64,000 nt of DNA from DASWJZ01 sp963792885 (GTDB lineage Bacteria; Pseudomonadota; Alphaproteobacteria; Rhizobiales; Afifellaceae): assembly GCA_963792885.1 (NCBI GenBank), contig CAWBXX010000003.1:186001-250000 (forward strand). Direction: 5' to 3'. The notes beneath the pieces were generated by a model, which was not told where the DNA came from, searched no databases, and saw only the letters and a program-made list of their open reading frames with translations. This document shows, piece by piece, positions 44,264-52,028 of the stretch (position 1 is its first letter; each line of letters starts with the position of its first letter). The translations under genes were made by a program, and so were the position numbers.

Positions 44264-45346
44264 CTAGTTCTCGAAACGCTTGCCGACGCTCGCGACCGAG
44301 TCCTTGGTCACGAGCTGGGCGCGCGTGTCGAGGTTAGCCGCCGCGATGCCGCGGTCGATCTGAAGATAAAGCTGCATGACCGGCCAGAACCCTTGCAGGA
44401 ACGGCTGCTGGCCAAGCGCACCGCTCAGGTCGCCGGTCGCAAGAGCTTCCTGCTGTGCCGGACCGAGGTCGTAGCCGTATGCGCAGATTTGGTCTGTCTT
44501 GCCCAACTGGGCAATCGCCTTTGCGATCGCCGGGGTGAACAAGGCGTTGCCGGCGAAGGCACCAACCACGTCGCCGCGCAACTCGAATAGCGACACTATA
44601 CCGTTCACCGGATCGTTCGGGTCGGTGTCCACGCCCGTGCCTTCCGGACCGGCATCGACATTGAAGACGTCGAGCTTGCCGGCGGCCTTCAGTGCAGCGA
44701 CGATGGCGTTGTACGCCGAAATCATGCGGTTGTTGACCTCGACATTGCCGGGGGCGGTACTGCCAGGAAGGACGATCGAGCCTCTCTCGATCTTTTTGTC
44801 GATCAGGCACTGAACAAGAGCACTGCCGGCGATGGCCGCCGCCGAGGCGTCCTGCCCTGTATGGCTGATCTCCAGGCGATGGTAGATTCCGGCGTCGAAA
44901 GAGTTTGTCGTCGCGATCGGGATGCCATTCTTCTCGGCGGTCTTGACGATGTCGTCAAAGGCGCCCGCCTGCGACGTGGTCATGATGATGCCGTCGATCG
45001 TGGGATCCTGGACGATCTGGTTCAGGATTTCGATCTCGCGCGCGACGTCTTCGACCGGTGCCTCAGAGCCGAGCAGCAGAATCTTTGCGCCGACCATGTT
45101 GGCTGCAACCGTGGCGCCAACGTAGAGCGGGTCGAAGAATCCGTTGCCGGCGGTTTGGGTCACGATCGCGAACGTCAAATGACCGTCGGCGGAGTGGAAG
45201 TTCTTGGTTTGTGGCGCCTCCTGCGCGGCCTCCTCGAAGCTGTAGCCGCCGACCGCCTTTTCGACGCCGCCGGATTGCGCAGCAGCGCCTACCGCGCTGA
45301 GCAAGAGCACCCCGAAGCCAACCGTGACCGGAAGTGGACACTTCAT
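44264..45346 (-). CDS. Orphan periplasmic sugar-binding protein (Peripla_BP_4 family)
   Basis: 360 aa with signal peptide (MKCPLPVTVGFGVLLLSAVGAAAQ). Type I periplasmic-binding fold: HLTFAIVTQTAGNGFFDPLYVGATVAANMVGAKILLLG, DGIIMTTSQAGAFDDIVKTAEKNGIPIATTNS, and FAGNALFTPAIAKAIAQLG. TAGGAGGGGG precedes ATG 45346. No permease or ATPase gene is nearby; the gene downstream is the adenylate cyclase, 36 bases away. It may work with a distant transporter or as a sensor. Confidence 0.88.
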   Translation of the reverse strand: MKCPLPVTVGFGVLLLSAVGAAAQSGGVEKAVGGYSFEEAAQEAPQTKNFHSADGHLTFAIVTQTAGNGFFDPLYVGATVAANMVGAKILLLGSEAPVEDVAREIEILNQIVQDPTIDGIIMTTSQAGAFDDIVKTAEKNGIPIATTNSFDAGIYHRLEISHTGQDASAAAIAGSALVQCLIDKKIERGSIVLPGSTAPGNVEVNNRMISAYNAIVAALKAAGKLDVFNVDAGPEGTGVDTDPNDPVNGIVSLFELRGDVVGAFAGNALFTPAIAKAIAQLGKTDQICAYGYDLGPAQQEALATGDLSGALGQQPFLQGFWPVMQLYLQIDRGIAAANLDTRAQLVTKDSVASVGKRFEN

Positions 45347-45433
45347 GAATCCCCCTCCTATTCCCCCGGGGGCGAGGCTCGCGGGCATGATTTGGGCTGT
45401 CTCGTCACACGGCCGGAGGTAAACCCGCATCCT

Positions 45434-45462
45434 ATGATACGCGCCAGCCGCGAGCTTGTATC
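45434..45462 (-). promoter_or_regulatory. Candidate promoter for the orphan binding-protein gene
   Basis: Minus strand GATACA (45462-45457), 17 bases, TATCAT (45439-45434; 5 of 6 to the -10 consensus). It would give a leader of about 80 bases. The rest of 45347-45658 shows no gene or repeat. Confidence 0.35.
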
Positions 45463-45658
45463 GAAGAATATCCGCGCGGAATTGCGTGGACCGCCGCGCC
45501 TCTCCTTCTCGCAGCGCGGTGCCGTTCAAGGCAAAGGACGGGTCACTTCGGGACGGGCGGCTCTCCGCCCATGTCGGCATTGCCCCTAGCGCCGGAAGCG
45601 CCCCCATCGAGCCTTTGACGCCAGCCGAGACGCCGCGCCGGTAACTGCGCCGACGTAG

Positions 45659-45685
45659 TTGAATCCCGCCGCCAAACCCTATAGA
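45659..45685 (+). promoter_or_regulatory. Candidate promoter of the rpsF operon
   Basis: TTGAAT (45659-45664), 15-base spacer, TATAGA (45680-45685). The hexamers are good but the spacer is short; shifting the -35 by one or two bases gives 16-17. Transcripts would have a ~190-base leader that contains two structured elements. Confidence 0.4.
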
Positions 45686-45686
45686 T

Positions 45687-45734
45687 AGCCGCTTCCACGA
45701 CCGGCTTCGGCCGGGGGCTTAACGGAAAGCGGCT
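45687..45734 (+). ncRNA. Structured element at the 5' end of the rpsF leader
   Basis: AGCCGCTTCC (45687-45696) pairs with GGAAAGCGGCT (45724-45734) with one bulged base. Inside it CCGGC-TTCG-GCCGG (45701-45714) forms a UUCG tetraloop hairpin. Its start lies almost at the predicted transcription start, so either this promoter guess is slightly off or the element is only partly transcribed. Confidence 0.4.
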
Positions 45735-45797
45735 GTCTCGCCGCAGGATCACCAAGACGATCCGGTTTCCCGTGTCTCCGCTCTCGAAGACGTCACG

Positions 45798-45870
45798 AGC
45801 CTTTCCGCGGTGTAGCCGCACGAGGCTTCGACGGGGCTCCGCGCCAGGCGGGTCGGGCACAGGAAAGGCT
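45798..45870 (+). promoter_or_regulatory. Stem-closed rpsF leader, candidate S6:S18 autoregulatory site
   Basis: AGCCTTTCC (45798-45806) pairs perfectly with GGAAAGGCT (45862-45870), closing a 73-base domain that ends eight bases before the rpsF ATG. The right arm contains AGGA/GGAAAGG, the likely Shine-Dalgarno sequence, so the stem would block initiation. Inside, GCGG-TGTAG-CCGC makes a small hairpin. Many bacteria have an rpsF leader bound by the S6:S18 complex for feedback control; that this is one is inferred from position and shape. Confidence 0.5.
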
Positions 45871-45878
45871 GAAGACGA

Positions 45879-46256
45879 ATGGCATTGTACGAGCATGTTT
45901 TCCTGACCCGGCAGGACGTTTCGGGTCAGCGGGTCGACGAGCTTGTCGAGCAGTTCAAGGGCGTGATCGCGTCCGGCGGCGGCAGCGTCGGCAAGACCGA
46001 GTATTGGGGTCTGAAGAACCTCTCCTTCCGCATCTCCAAGAACCGCAAGGCGCACTTCACGCTGATGAACATCGACGCGCCGCATGAAGCGGTGAACGAG
46101 ATGGAGCGGCAGATGGGGATCAACGAGGACGTTCTCCGCTTCCTGACTGTCCGCGTCGACAAGCTGGAGGAAGAGCCTTCGGTGCAGATGCAGAAGAAAG
46201 AGCGTGACGAGCGCCGCAAGCGCGACCGCGAGCGTCGCCGGGACGACGAGGAGTAG
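45879..46256 (+). CDS. rpsF: 30S ribosomal protein S6
   Basis: 125 aa. Core S6 sequence: ALYEHVFLTRQDVSGQRVDELVEQFKGVI and KTEYWGLKNLSFRISKNRKAHFTLMNIDAP, with a basic/acidic C-terminal tail (KKERDERRKRDRERRRDDEE) as in other alphaproteobacteria. Binds S18 on the 30S platform. First gene of rpsF-rpsR-rplI; rpsR starts four bases after its stop. Confidence 0.96.
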   Translation: MALYEHVFLTRQDVSGQRVDELVEQFKGVIASGGGSVGKTEYWGLKNLSFRISKNRKAHFTLMNIDAPHEAVNEMERQMGINEDVLRFLTVRVDKLEEEPSVQMQKKERDERRKRDRERRRDDEE

Positions 46257-46260
46257 AACG

Positions 46261-46509
46261 ATGGTCGATATTGCACAGCTCCCGACCCGCCGCCCTTTCC
46301 ACCGGCGTCGCAAGACCTGCCCCTTCTCCGGCGAAGGCGCGCCTCTCATTGACTACAAGGATGTAAAGCTCCTCGAGCGCTACATCTCGGAGCGCGGCAA
46401 GATCGTGCCGTCGCGCATCACGGCGGTCTCCGCCAAGAAGCAGCGCGAGCTCGCGCGGGCGATTAAGCGCGCCCGCTTTCTCGGCCTCCTGCCCTACGTG
46501 CTGAAGTAG
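46261..46509 (+). CDS. rpsR: 30S ribosomal protein S18
   Basis: 82 aa. Conserved RRKTCPFSGEGAPLIDYKDVKLLERYISERGKIVPSRITAVSAKKQRELARAIKRARFLGLLPY. The start at 46261 is chosen from family length; the open frame upstream overlaps rpsF. In relatives a DUF2232 membrane-protein gene often follows; here 88 non-coding bases lead directly to rplI. Confidence 0.97.
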   Translation: MVDIAQLPTRRPFHRRRKTCPFSGEGAPLIDYKDVKLLERYISERGKIVPSRITAVSAKKQRELARAIKRARFLGLLPYVLK

Positions 46510-46597
46510 GCAGGTCGCCATCCGCTGGAGCGGCCCGCCCTCTCAATCTGGAGGAGGCCGCCCCTAACCGCAGTCGCGGGACAGCAAGGAGAGAACA

Positions 46598-47188
46598 ATG
46601 GAAGTCATCCTTTTGGAGCGCATCGCTCGCCTCGGCCAGATGGGCGACGTCGTTCGCGTAAAGAACGGCTATGCGCGGAACTACCTCCTGCCGCAGGGCA
46701 AGGCGCTTCGCGCCAATGCCGAAAGCCGCAAGCGCTTCGAGCGCGAGCGGACGCAGCTCGAGGCGCGCAATCTCGAGGCGCGCAAGGAGGCCGAAGCGGT
46801 CGCCGGCAAGCTCGGCAGGCAGAGCTTCATCGTGATCCGCCAGGCCGGCGAGACCGGACAGCTCTACGGCTCCGTGTCGACGCGCGACATCGCCGAGACG
46901 GCGACTGCCGGCGGCTTCACCATCGAGCGCCGGCAGGTCAGGCTCGACCGCGCCATCAAGACAGTCGGCCTGCACGAGGTGAAGATCACGCTTCACCCGG
47001 AGGTCGAGGTGCCGATCACGATCAACGTCGCCCGCTCCACCGATGAAGCGGAGCGCCAGGCGCGCGGTGAGGATCTGACACGGCCGGACGCCCTCATCGA
47101 GGAAGTCGCCGAGGAGCCGGCCGAAGCTGCCGCCGAAGAGGCGGACGGCGAGGCACCGGCCGAGGCAACGCCCGCCGAACAGGCCTGA
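46598..47188 (+). CDS. rplI: 50S ribosomal protein L9
   Basis: 196 aa. The N-domain MEVILLERIARLGQMGDVVRVKNGYARNYLLPQGKA is the L9 signature, followed by the long connecting helix and C-domain (TVGLHEVKITLHPEVEVPITINVARS). An acidic Ala/Glu-rich tail (EEPAEAAAEEADGEAPAEATPAEQ) makes it longer than the E. coli protein, as common in this group. Confidence 0.96.
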   Translation: MEVILLERIARLGQMGDVVRVKNGYARNYLLPQGKALRANAESRKRFERERTQLEARNLEARKEAEAVAGKLGRQSFIVIRQAGETGQLYGSVSTRDIAETATAGGFTIERRQVRLDRAIKTVGLHEVKITLHPEVEVPITINVARSTDEAERQARGEDLTRPDALIEEVAEEPAEAAAEEADGEAPAEATPAEQA

Positions 47189-47598
47189 GGCAGCCCGCCC
47201 GCGACGGCGACCTCCAAAGTGGCCACGCCGCATCGCGCGACGCGGCGACACCTGCGCTGATCGCGTCGGCGCCCACTGCGGGTGGAAATCTCTTTCCGCA
47301 ACCAGTCCAGCCGGCAAGTCGGGCTGACTTCTGCAAGCGCCTCGAAGCGCGGCCAGATGGCCATCCGACCCATGGCATCGCCCGGTCGGTTCACGGCACG
47401 GGGGCCGCAAGGGTCCCGGCCAAGCCACTCCTTATCGTAGTCAGCTGCCCGGTGACGATACTGGGCCTAACTAGCCCCGTGGGCTTCGCGCGCCAGCTAT
47501 TCTGAAGAGTCCGGGGACTGCCTGCCCAAATTGTTGCGTCGCGGGCGAAACGGTATTTGAATGCGGAGGTTACAGGATTACGGGGCAGAGAGAGTCGC
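47189..47598 (+). other. rplI-cfa intergenic region with candidate cfa promoter
   Basis: 410 bases without a convincing gene or terminator. TTGTTG (47533-47538) and TATTTG (47556-47561), 17 bases apart, make a plausible promoter for the fatty-acid synthase gene at 47599. Several short GC-rich palindromes (for example around 47222-47241) have no T-run. Small ORFs on both strands look like noise. Confidence 0.45.
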
Positions 47599-48852
47599 AT
47601 GAACCGTTGGCTGGACCGCCTGCTGCGCAGGATCGTTCGGTGCGGTCGGCTCGAGGTGACTTGGTCGGATGGCGGTACCACCGCCTACGGCGACGGGGAC
47701 GGTCGTGCCGCGCACCTCGCTTTTCGCGATGCGCGTTCCGAATGGGCGGTGCTCAGGAATCCCGAGCTCGCGATCGGCGAAGCCTATATGGAGGGTGGCG
47801 TCGTCTTCCCCGAGGATACGCTCCTCGACTTCCTGATGCTCATCAACGAGAACTGGAGCGAAATCGAGCGTCTGCCCCTTCACAAGTCGGCTTCGCGCTT
47901 GCGCTTCGCGACGCGCCGCTTCACCCAGAACAATTCGCTGTTCCGCGCCCGTCGCAACATCGCGCATCACTACGATCTCGACGGGCGGCTCTATCGCCTC
48001 TTCCTCGATTCCGACATGCAGTATTCATGCGGCTATTTCGAGCGGCCGGAGGTGAGTCTCGAAGAGGCACAGTGGGCGAAGAAGCGTCACCTCGCATCGA
48101 AGCTCGCGCTTCGCCCCAGGCAGAAGGTTCTCGACATCGGCTCCGGTTGGGGCGGCCTCGGCCTCTTCCTCGCCGACTTCTTCGACGTCGACGTCACCGG
48201 CGTCACGCTGTCGACGGAGCAGCACGCGGTCTCCAACGAGCGCGCCCATGAGCGCGGCCTTGAGAAGCGCGCGCGCTTCGAGCTCCGGGACTATCGCGCA
48301 CTCGAAACCACGTTCGACCGTATCGTCTCGGTCGGCATGTTCGAGCATGTCGGCGCCGCGCGTTACAAGGAGTTCTTCTCCACCGCTAGGCGGCTTCTGA
48401 AAGACAACGGCGTGATGCTGCTGCACTCGATCGGCCGCCACGGACCGCCCACCACCACCAATTCCTGGATCGCAAAGTACATCTTCCCCGGCGGCTACAT
48501 CCCTGCGCTCTCCGAGGTGCTGCAGGCGGTCGAGCGAGTCGGCCTCGTCGTCACCGATATCGAGATCCTGCGCCTTCACTACGCCGAGACGCTCCGCGCC
48601 TGGCGCGAGCGGTTCCAGGCACATTGGGATGAGGCCGCGGAGATCTACGACGAGCGCTTCTGCAGAATGTGGAATTTCTACCTTGCGGGCTCGGAGGCCG
48701 CGTTCCGCGCCGGCGACATGATGGTCTTCCAGATGCAGATTGCGAAGAGCAACGCGACGCTTCCGATCACGCGCGACTACATGACGAAAGCGGAGACGGA
48801 TTTCCGCGCCCGTCACGAGGCGGACGAGACTTTGCGTTTGGCTGGCGAATAG
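47599..48852 (+). CDS. cfa: Cyclopropane-fatty-acyl-phospholipid synthase
   Basis: 417 aa SAM-dependent enzyme converting unsaturated phospholipid acyl chains to cyclopropane forms. Core: SRARRNIAHHYDLDGRLYRLFLDSDMQYSCGYFERPE-type region with Cys, the SAM motif KVLDIGSGWGGLGLFLADFF, and SVGMFEHVGAARYKEFFSTARRLL. ATG 47599 (MNRWLDRLLRR) is chosen over an earlier in-frame start. It sits between rplI and dnaB, which are normally adjacent in this order. Confidence 0.9.
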   Translation: MNRWLDRLLRRIVRCGRLEVTWSDGGTTAYGDGDGRAAHLAFRDARSEWAVLRNPELAIGEAYMEGGVVFPEDTLLDFLMLINENWSEIERLPLHKSASRLRFATRRFTQNNSLFRARRNIAHHYDLDGRLYRLFLDSDMQYSCGYFERPEVSLEEAQWAKKRHLASKLALRPRQKVLDIGSGWGGLGLFLADFFDVDVTGVTLSTEQHAVSNERAHERGLEKRARFELRDYRALETTFDRIVSVGMFEHVGAARYKEFFSTARRLLKDNGVMLLHSIGRHGPPTTTNSWIAKYIFPGGYIPALSEVLQAVERVGLVVTDIEILRLHYAETLRAWRERFQAHWDEAAEIYDERFCRMWNFYLAGSEAAFRAGDMMVFQMQIAKSNATLPITRDYMTKAETDFRARHEADETLRLAGE

Positions 48853-48963
48853 GCTCCGCTTCAAAATCAACCGTGATAATTTTCCTTCGGTGATTCGGTG
48901 GAATAGCGAGCACGACGATGCCGGGTCGGCGACCGTGTCTATTCACGCTGCATCGCGATACCT

Positions 48964-50484
48964 ATGAGTGGGGCGCAGAAAGCAACTCGAAGAACGATGA
49001 CGTTTGCCCACATCCTCGCGCCCGAAGACGCGCCGATCCATCGACAAGTTCCGCATAACATCGAGGTTGAGCAGGCACTGCTCGGCGCCATCCTCATCAA
49101 CAACGAGGCCTTCTATCGGGTCTCCGATTTTCTTGAGCCTGCCCACTTCTTCGATCCGCTGCACCGACAGATCTACGAGAAGAGCGCGCAGCTCATCCGG
49201 CTGAACAAGACCGCCGATCCGCGCACGATCAAGAGCTTCCTGAAGGAGAACGATCGCGTCGGCGAGATCAGCGTCGCGGAATATCTCGGTCGCCTTGCCT
49301 ACGAGGCGACGACGATCATCAACGCCGAGGATTACGGCCGCACCATCTACGACCTCTCCGTCCGCCGAAACCTGATCACCATCGGCGAGGACATGGTCAA
49401 CATCGCTTACGAGGCGCCGGTCGACATGCCGCCGCGTGAGCAGATCGAGGACGCGGAGCGGCGTCTCTACGAGATCGCCGAGACCGGCCGCTTCAATTCC
49501 GGCTTCCAGGGATTTGCCGAAGCGCTGAAGACAGCGATCGACATGGCGGGCGCCGCCTACCAGCGCGCCGGTCACCTCTCCGGTCTCGCCACCGGTCTCG
49601 ATGACTTGGACAAGATGATGGGCGGGTTGCAGAACTCTGACCTGATCATCCTCGCCGCGCGCCCGGCGATGGGGAAGTCGTCGCTCGCCTCCAACATCGG
49701 CTACAACATCGCCAAGGCCTGGGCCGGCGAGCAGCAGCCGGACGGGACGATCAGGACCGTCGACGGCGGCATCGTCGGCTTTTTCTCGCTGGAGATGTCG
49801 GCTGAGCAGCTCGCCACGCGCATCCTCGCCGAGCAGGCAGGCATCCCTTCCTCCGACATCCGCCGCGGCGCGATCCACGAAGACCAGTTCGACCGGATCG
49901 TCGAAGCCGCGCAGGAGATGCAGCGCATCCCCTTCTACATCGACCAGACCGGCGGTATCTCGATCAGTCAGCTCGCCGCCCGCGCCAGGCGGCTGAAGCG
50001 CCAGCGCGGCCTCGATCTTTTGATCATCGACTATCTGCAGCTCATCAGCGGCACGACACGGCGCTCGTCGGAAAGCCGCGTGCAGGAGATCACCGAAATC
50101 ACCACCAACCTGAAGGCGCTGGCGAAGGAGCTGAACGTTCCGATCCTCGCCCTCTCGCAGCTCTCCCGTCAGGTGGAGTCGCGCGACGACAAGCGTCCGC
50201 AGCTTGCCGACCTTCGCGAATCCGGCTCCATCGAGCAGGACGCCGACGTCGTGCTCTTCATCTACCGCGACGAATATTACCTGAAGAACCGCAAGCCCAA
50301 GGAGGGCACCGAGGAGTTCTTCAAGTGGATGGCGGAGATGGAGGAGATGGCCGGACGCGCGGAAGTCATCATCGGCAAGCAGCGTCACGGACCGACGGGC
50401 ACCATCGAGCTGCAGTTCGAGGCGGAGGTGACGCGGTTCTCCTCGATCGCCAAGCCCGACCACCTGCCGGAAAGACACGAGTAA
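48964..50484 (+). CDS. dnaB: Replicative DNA helicase DnaB
   Basis: 506 aa. N-terminal collar domain (VPHNIEVEQALLGAILINNEAFYRVSDFLEPAHFFDPLH), then the RecA-like motor with Walker A in ARPAMGKSSLASNIGYNIA, Walker B in LDLLIIDYLQLISG and DnaB motif 4 LSQLSRQVESRDDKRPQLADLRESGSIEQDADVVLFIYRDEYY. Unwinds DNA at the fork. ATG 48964 or the later Met at residue 12. Confidence 0.96.
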   Translation: MSGAQKATRRTMTFAHILAPEDAPIHRQVPHNIEVEQALLGAILINNEAFYRVSDFLEPAHFFDPLHRQIYEKSAQLIRLNKTADPRTIKSFLKENDRVGEISVAEYLGRLAYEATTIINAEDYGRTIYDLSVRRNLITIGEDMVNIAYEAPVDMPPREQIEDAERRLYEIAETGRFNSGFQGFAEALKTAIDMAGAAYQRAGHLSGLATGLDDLDKMMGGLQNSDLIILAARPAMGKSSLASNIGYNIAKAWAGEQQPDGTIRTVDGGIVGFFSLEMSAEQLATRILAEQAGIPSSDIRRGAIHEDQFDRIVEAAQEMQRIPFYIDQTGGISISQLAARARRLKRQRGLDLLIIDYLQLISGTTRRSSESRVQEITEITTNLKALAKELNVPILALSQLSRQVESRDDKRPQLADLRESGSIEQDADVVLFIYRDEYYLKNRKPKEGTEEFFKWMAEMEEMAGRAEVIIGKQRHGPTGTIELQFEAEVTRFSSIAKPDHLPERHE

Positions 50485-50505
50485 CGAGGGCCTCGCCGGC
50501 CGGCA

Positions 50506-50886
50506 TCAGCTTCCTTCTCTCTGCTTTTTCTTGTCTGCCGCCGTCCGCTCCGACATCACCCAATCCCTGAATGCCCGCACCCTTCGGTCGGCGAGGCGCG
50601 CTTTGAGATAGACGAGATAGTAGGCCCTCTCGACCGCTACCTTCAGGGAGAAGGGCTGCATCAGGGTGCCGCTCGCGAGCGCAGTTCGACATACCCGAAT
50701 AGCAGCCGAGCCCTTCCCGTTACCGCCGCGCTCAATGCCATGGAGTAGCGCGAATCAGCGCCGCACCGGCTTCACCTTGTGGACACCGGCAGCATCGAGC
50801 CACGCCTCCCAGTCGTCGTCCTCCGAACAGACGAGCGTGCTCCTTGCCAGCGCGGCCTTAGGAGCAAGGCCGCCGATCTCATCCAT
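50506..50886 (-). pseudogene. C-terminal remnant of a GcvA-type LysR regulator
   Basis: Two or three frames together spell the end of a LysR effector domain: DEIGGLAPKAALARSTLVCSEDDDWEAWLDAAGVHKVKPVRR (50886-50758), then YSMALSAAVTGKG-like, then ASGTLMQPFSLKVAVERAYYLVYLKARLADRRVRAFRDWVMSE (to 50506). A stop and at least two frame changes lie between 50755 and 50690. The DNA-binding half is missing, because the 5' side runs into alr. This is a decayed gene fragment, not a functional regulator, in the 434-bp dnaB-alr gap. Confidence 0.7.
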
Positions 50887-50918
50887 GAGGGAGGGCGCGC
50901 AAAGCGGAGCTGACCGCA

Positions 50919-52028
50919 TTGCACCAGAACGAGACAGAGGCGGCCCTCTCCCTCTCCATAGATATCGGCGCGCTGGTGAAGAACTGGCGGCGGCTCGCCG
51001 ACACGGCGGCACCGGCGGAGACGAGCGCCGTGGTCAAGGCAGATGCCTACGGCATTGGGATCGAGCCGGCCGTCTCTGCGCTCTCGATCGTGGGCTGCCG
51101 CACCTTCTTCGTGGCACTGCCCGAGGAAGGACGACGCGTGCGAGCCGCCGCTCCGGATGCAACGATCTATGTCCTGAACGGCTTCTTTCCCGACTGGACG
51201 GAGGCCTTTCGCGCTTCCGACCTCCGCCCTGTGCTGAACACCTTCGCCTCGATTGAAGCCTGGGCCGCTAACGCGCCGGGAATGCCATCGGCAATCCAGG
51301 TCGACACGGGCATGAACCGGCTCGGCCTCTCCGTGCACGAAACGCTGGAGCTGGTGCGCCGGCCGCAGCTTCTCGCCACTGCGTCCCCCCGGCTCCTGAT
51401 GAGTCACCTCGCCTGCGCAGATGATCCGATGAACCCGATGAACGGCGCGCAGCTCGTGCTCTTCCGCGAGCTTCGCGGAGAGCTTCCCGATATTCCGGCC
51501 TCACTGGCGAATTCCGCCGGCATTCATCTCGGCGCGGATTTCCACTTCGATCTCGTGCGGCCGGGCATCGCGCTCTACGGCGGGGAGTTCTCGCTCGACC
51601 GCCCGCCGCTCTCGACCGTGGTGACGGCGAGGGCGCGCATCCTTCAGCTCCGGGACGGGAGCGCCCACGAGCCGATCGGCTACGGCGCGACGAAGCATCT
51701 TGAGCACGACACGCGGATCGCCGTCGTCGCCGCTGGCTATGCAGACGGCTACCACCGTCTGGCCGGGTCGAGCGACGAGCATCCGGGCGCACGTGCCTCG
51801 GTGCGCGGACGGCCGGCGCCGCTCCTCGGGCGCGTTTCGATGGACTTGATCGCGATCGATGTCACCGGCATCGTCGGTGTGATGGAGGGAGATTGGGTCG
51901 AGCTGTTCGGGCCGAACGTACCGGTCGATGACGTCGCCCGCACTTCGGGCACCATCGGCTATGAGCTCCTTACAGGCTTGAGCCGCCGCGCGAAGCGCGA
52001 ATACCTGAACCGGCCCAAGGCGAGCTGA
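50919..52028 (+). CDS. alr: Alanine racemase
   Basis: 369 aa PLP enzyme supplying D-alanine for peptidoglycan. The PLP lysine is in SAVVKADAYGIG, and GIALYGGEF and IAVVAAGYADGYHRL are typical C-terminal blocks. The TTG start at 50919 (MHQNETEAALSLSIDIGALVKNWR) fits the family N-terminus, although no strong ribosome-binding site is seen and a few codons could be lost or gained. Overlaps radA by one base (TGATG). Confidence 0.92.
   Translation: MHQNETEAALSLSIDIGALVKNWRRLADTAAPAETSAVVKADAYGIGIEPAVSALSIVGCRTFFVALPEEGRRVRAAAPDATIYVLNGFFPDWTEAFRASDLRPVLNTFASIEAWAANAPGMPSAIQVDTGMNRLGLSVHETLELVRRPQLLATASPRLLMSHLACADDPMNPMNGAQLVLFRELRGELPDIPASLANSAGIHLGADFHFDLVRPGIALYGGEFSLDRPPLSTVVTARARILQLRDGSAHEPIGYGATKHLEHDTRIAVVAAGYADGYHRLAGSSDEHPGARASVRGRPAPLLGRVSMDLIAIDVTGIVGVMEGDWVELFGPNVPVDDVARTSGTIGYELLTGLSRRAKREYLNRPKAS

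Noticed and set aside
45771..45786. Second parS-like string GGTTTCCCGTGTCTCC
   Set aside because: Only the left half matches; the GAAAC arm is missing, so it is not palindromic.
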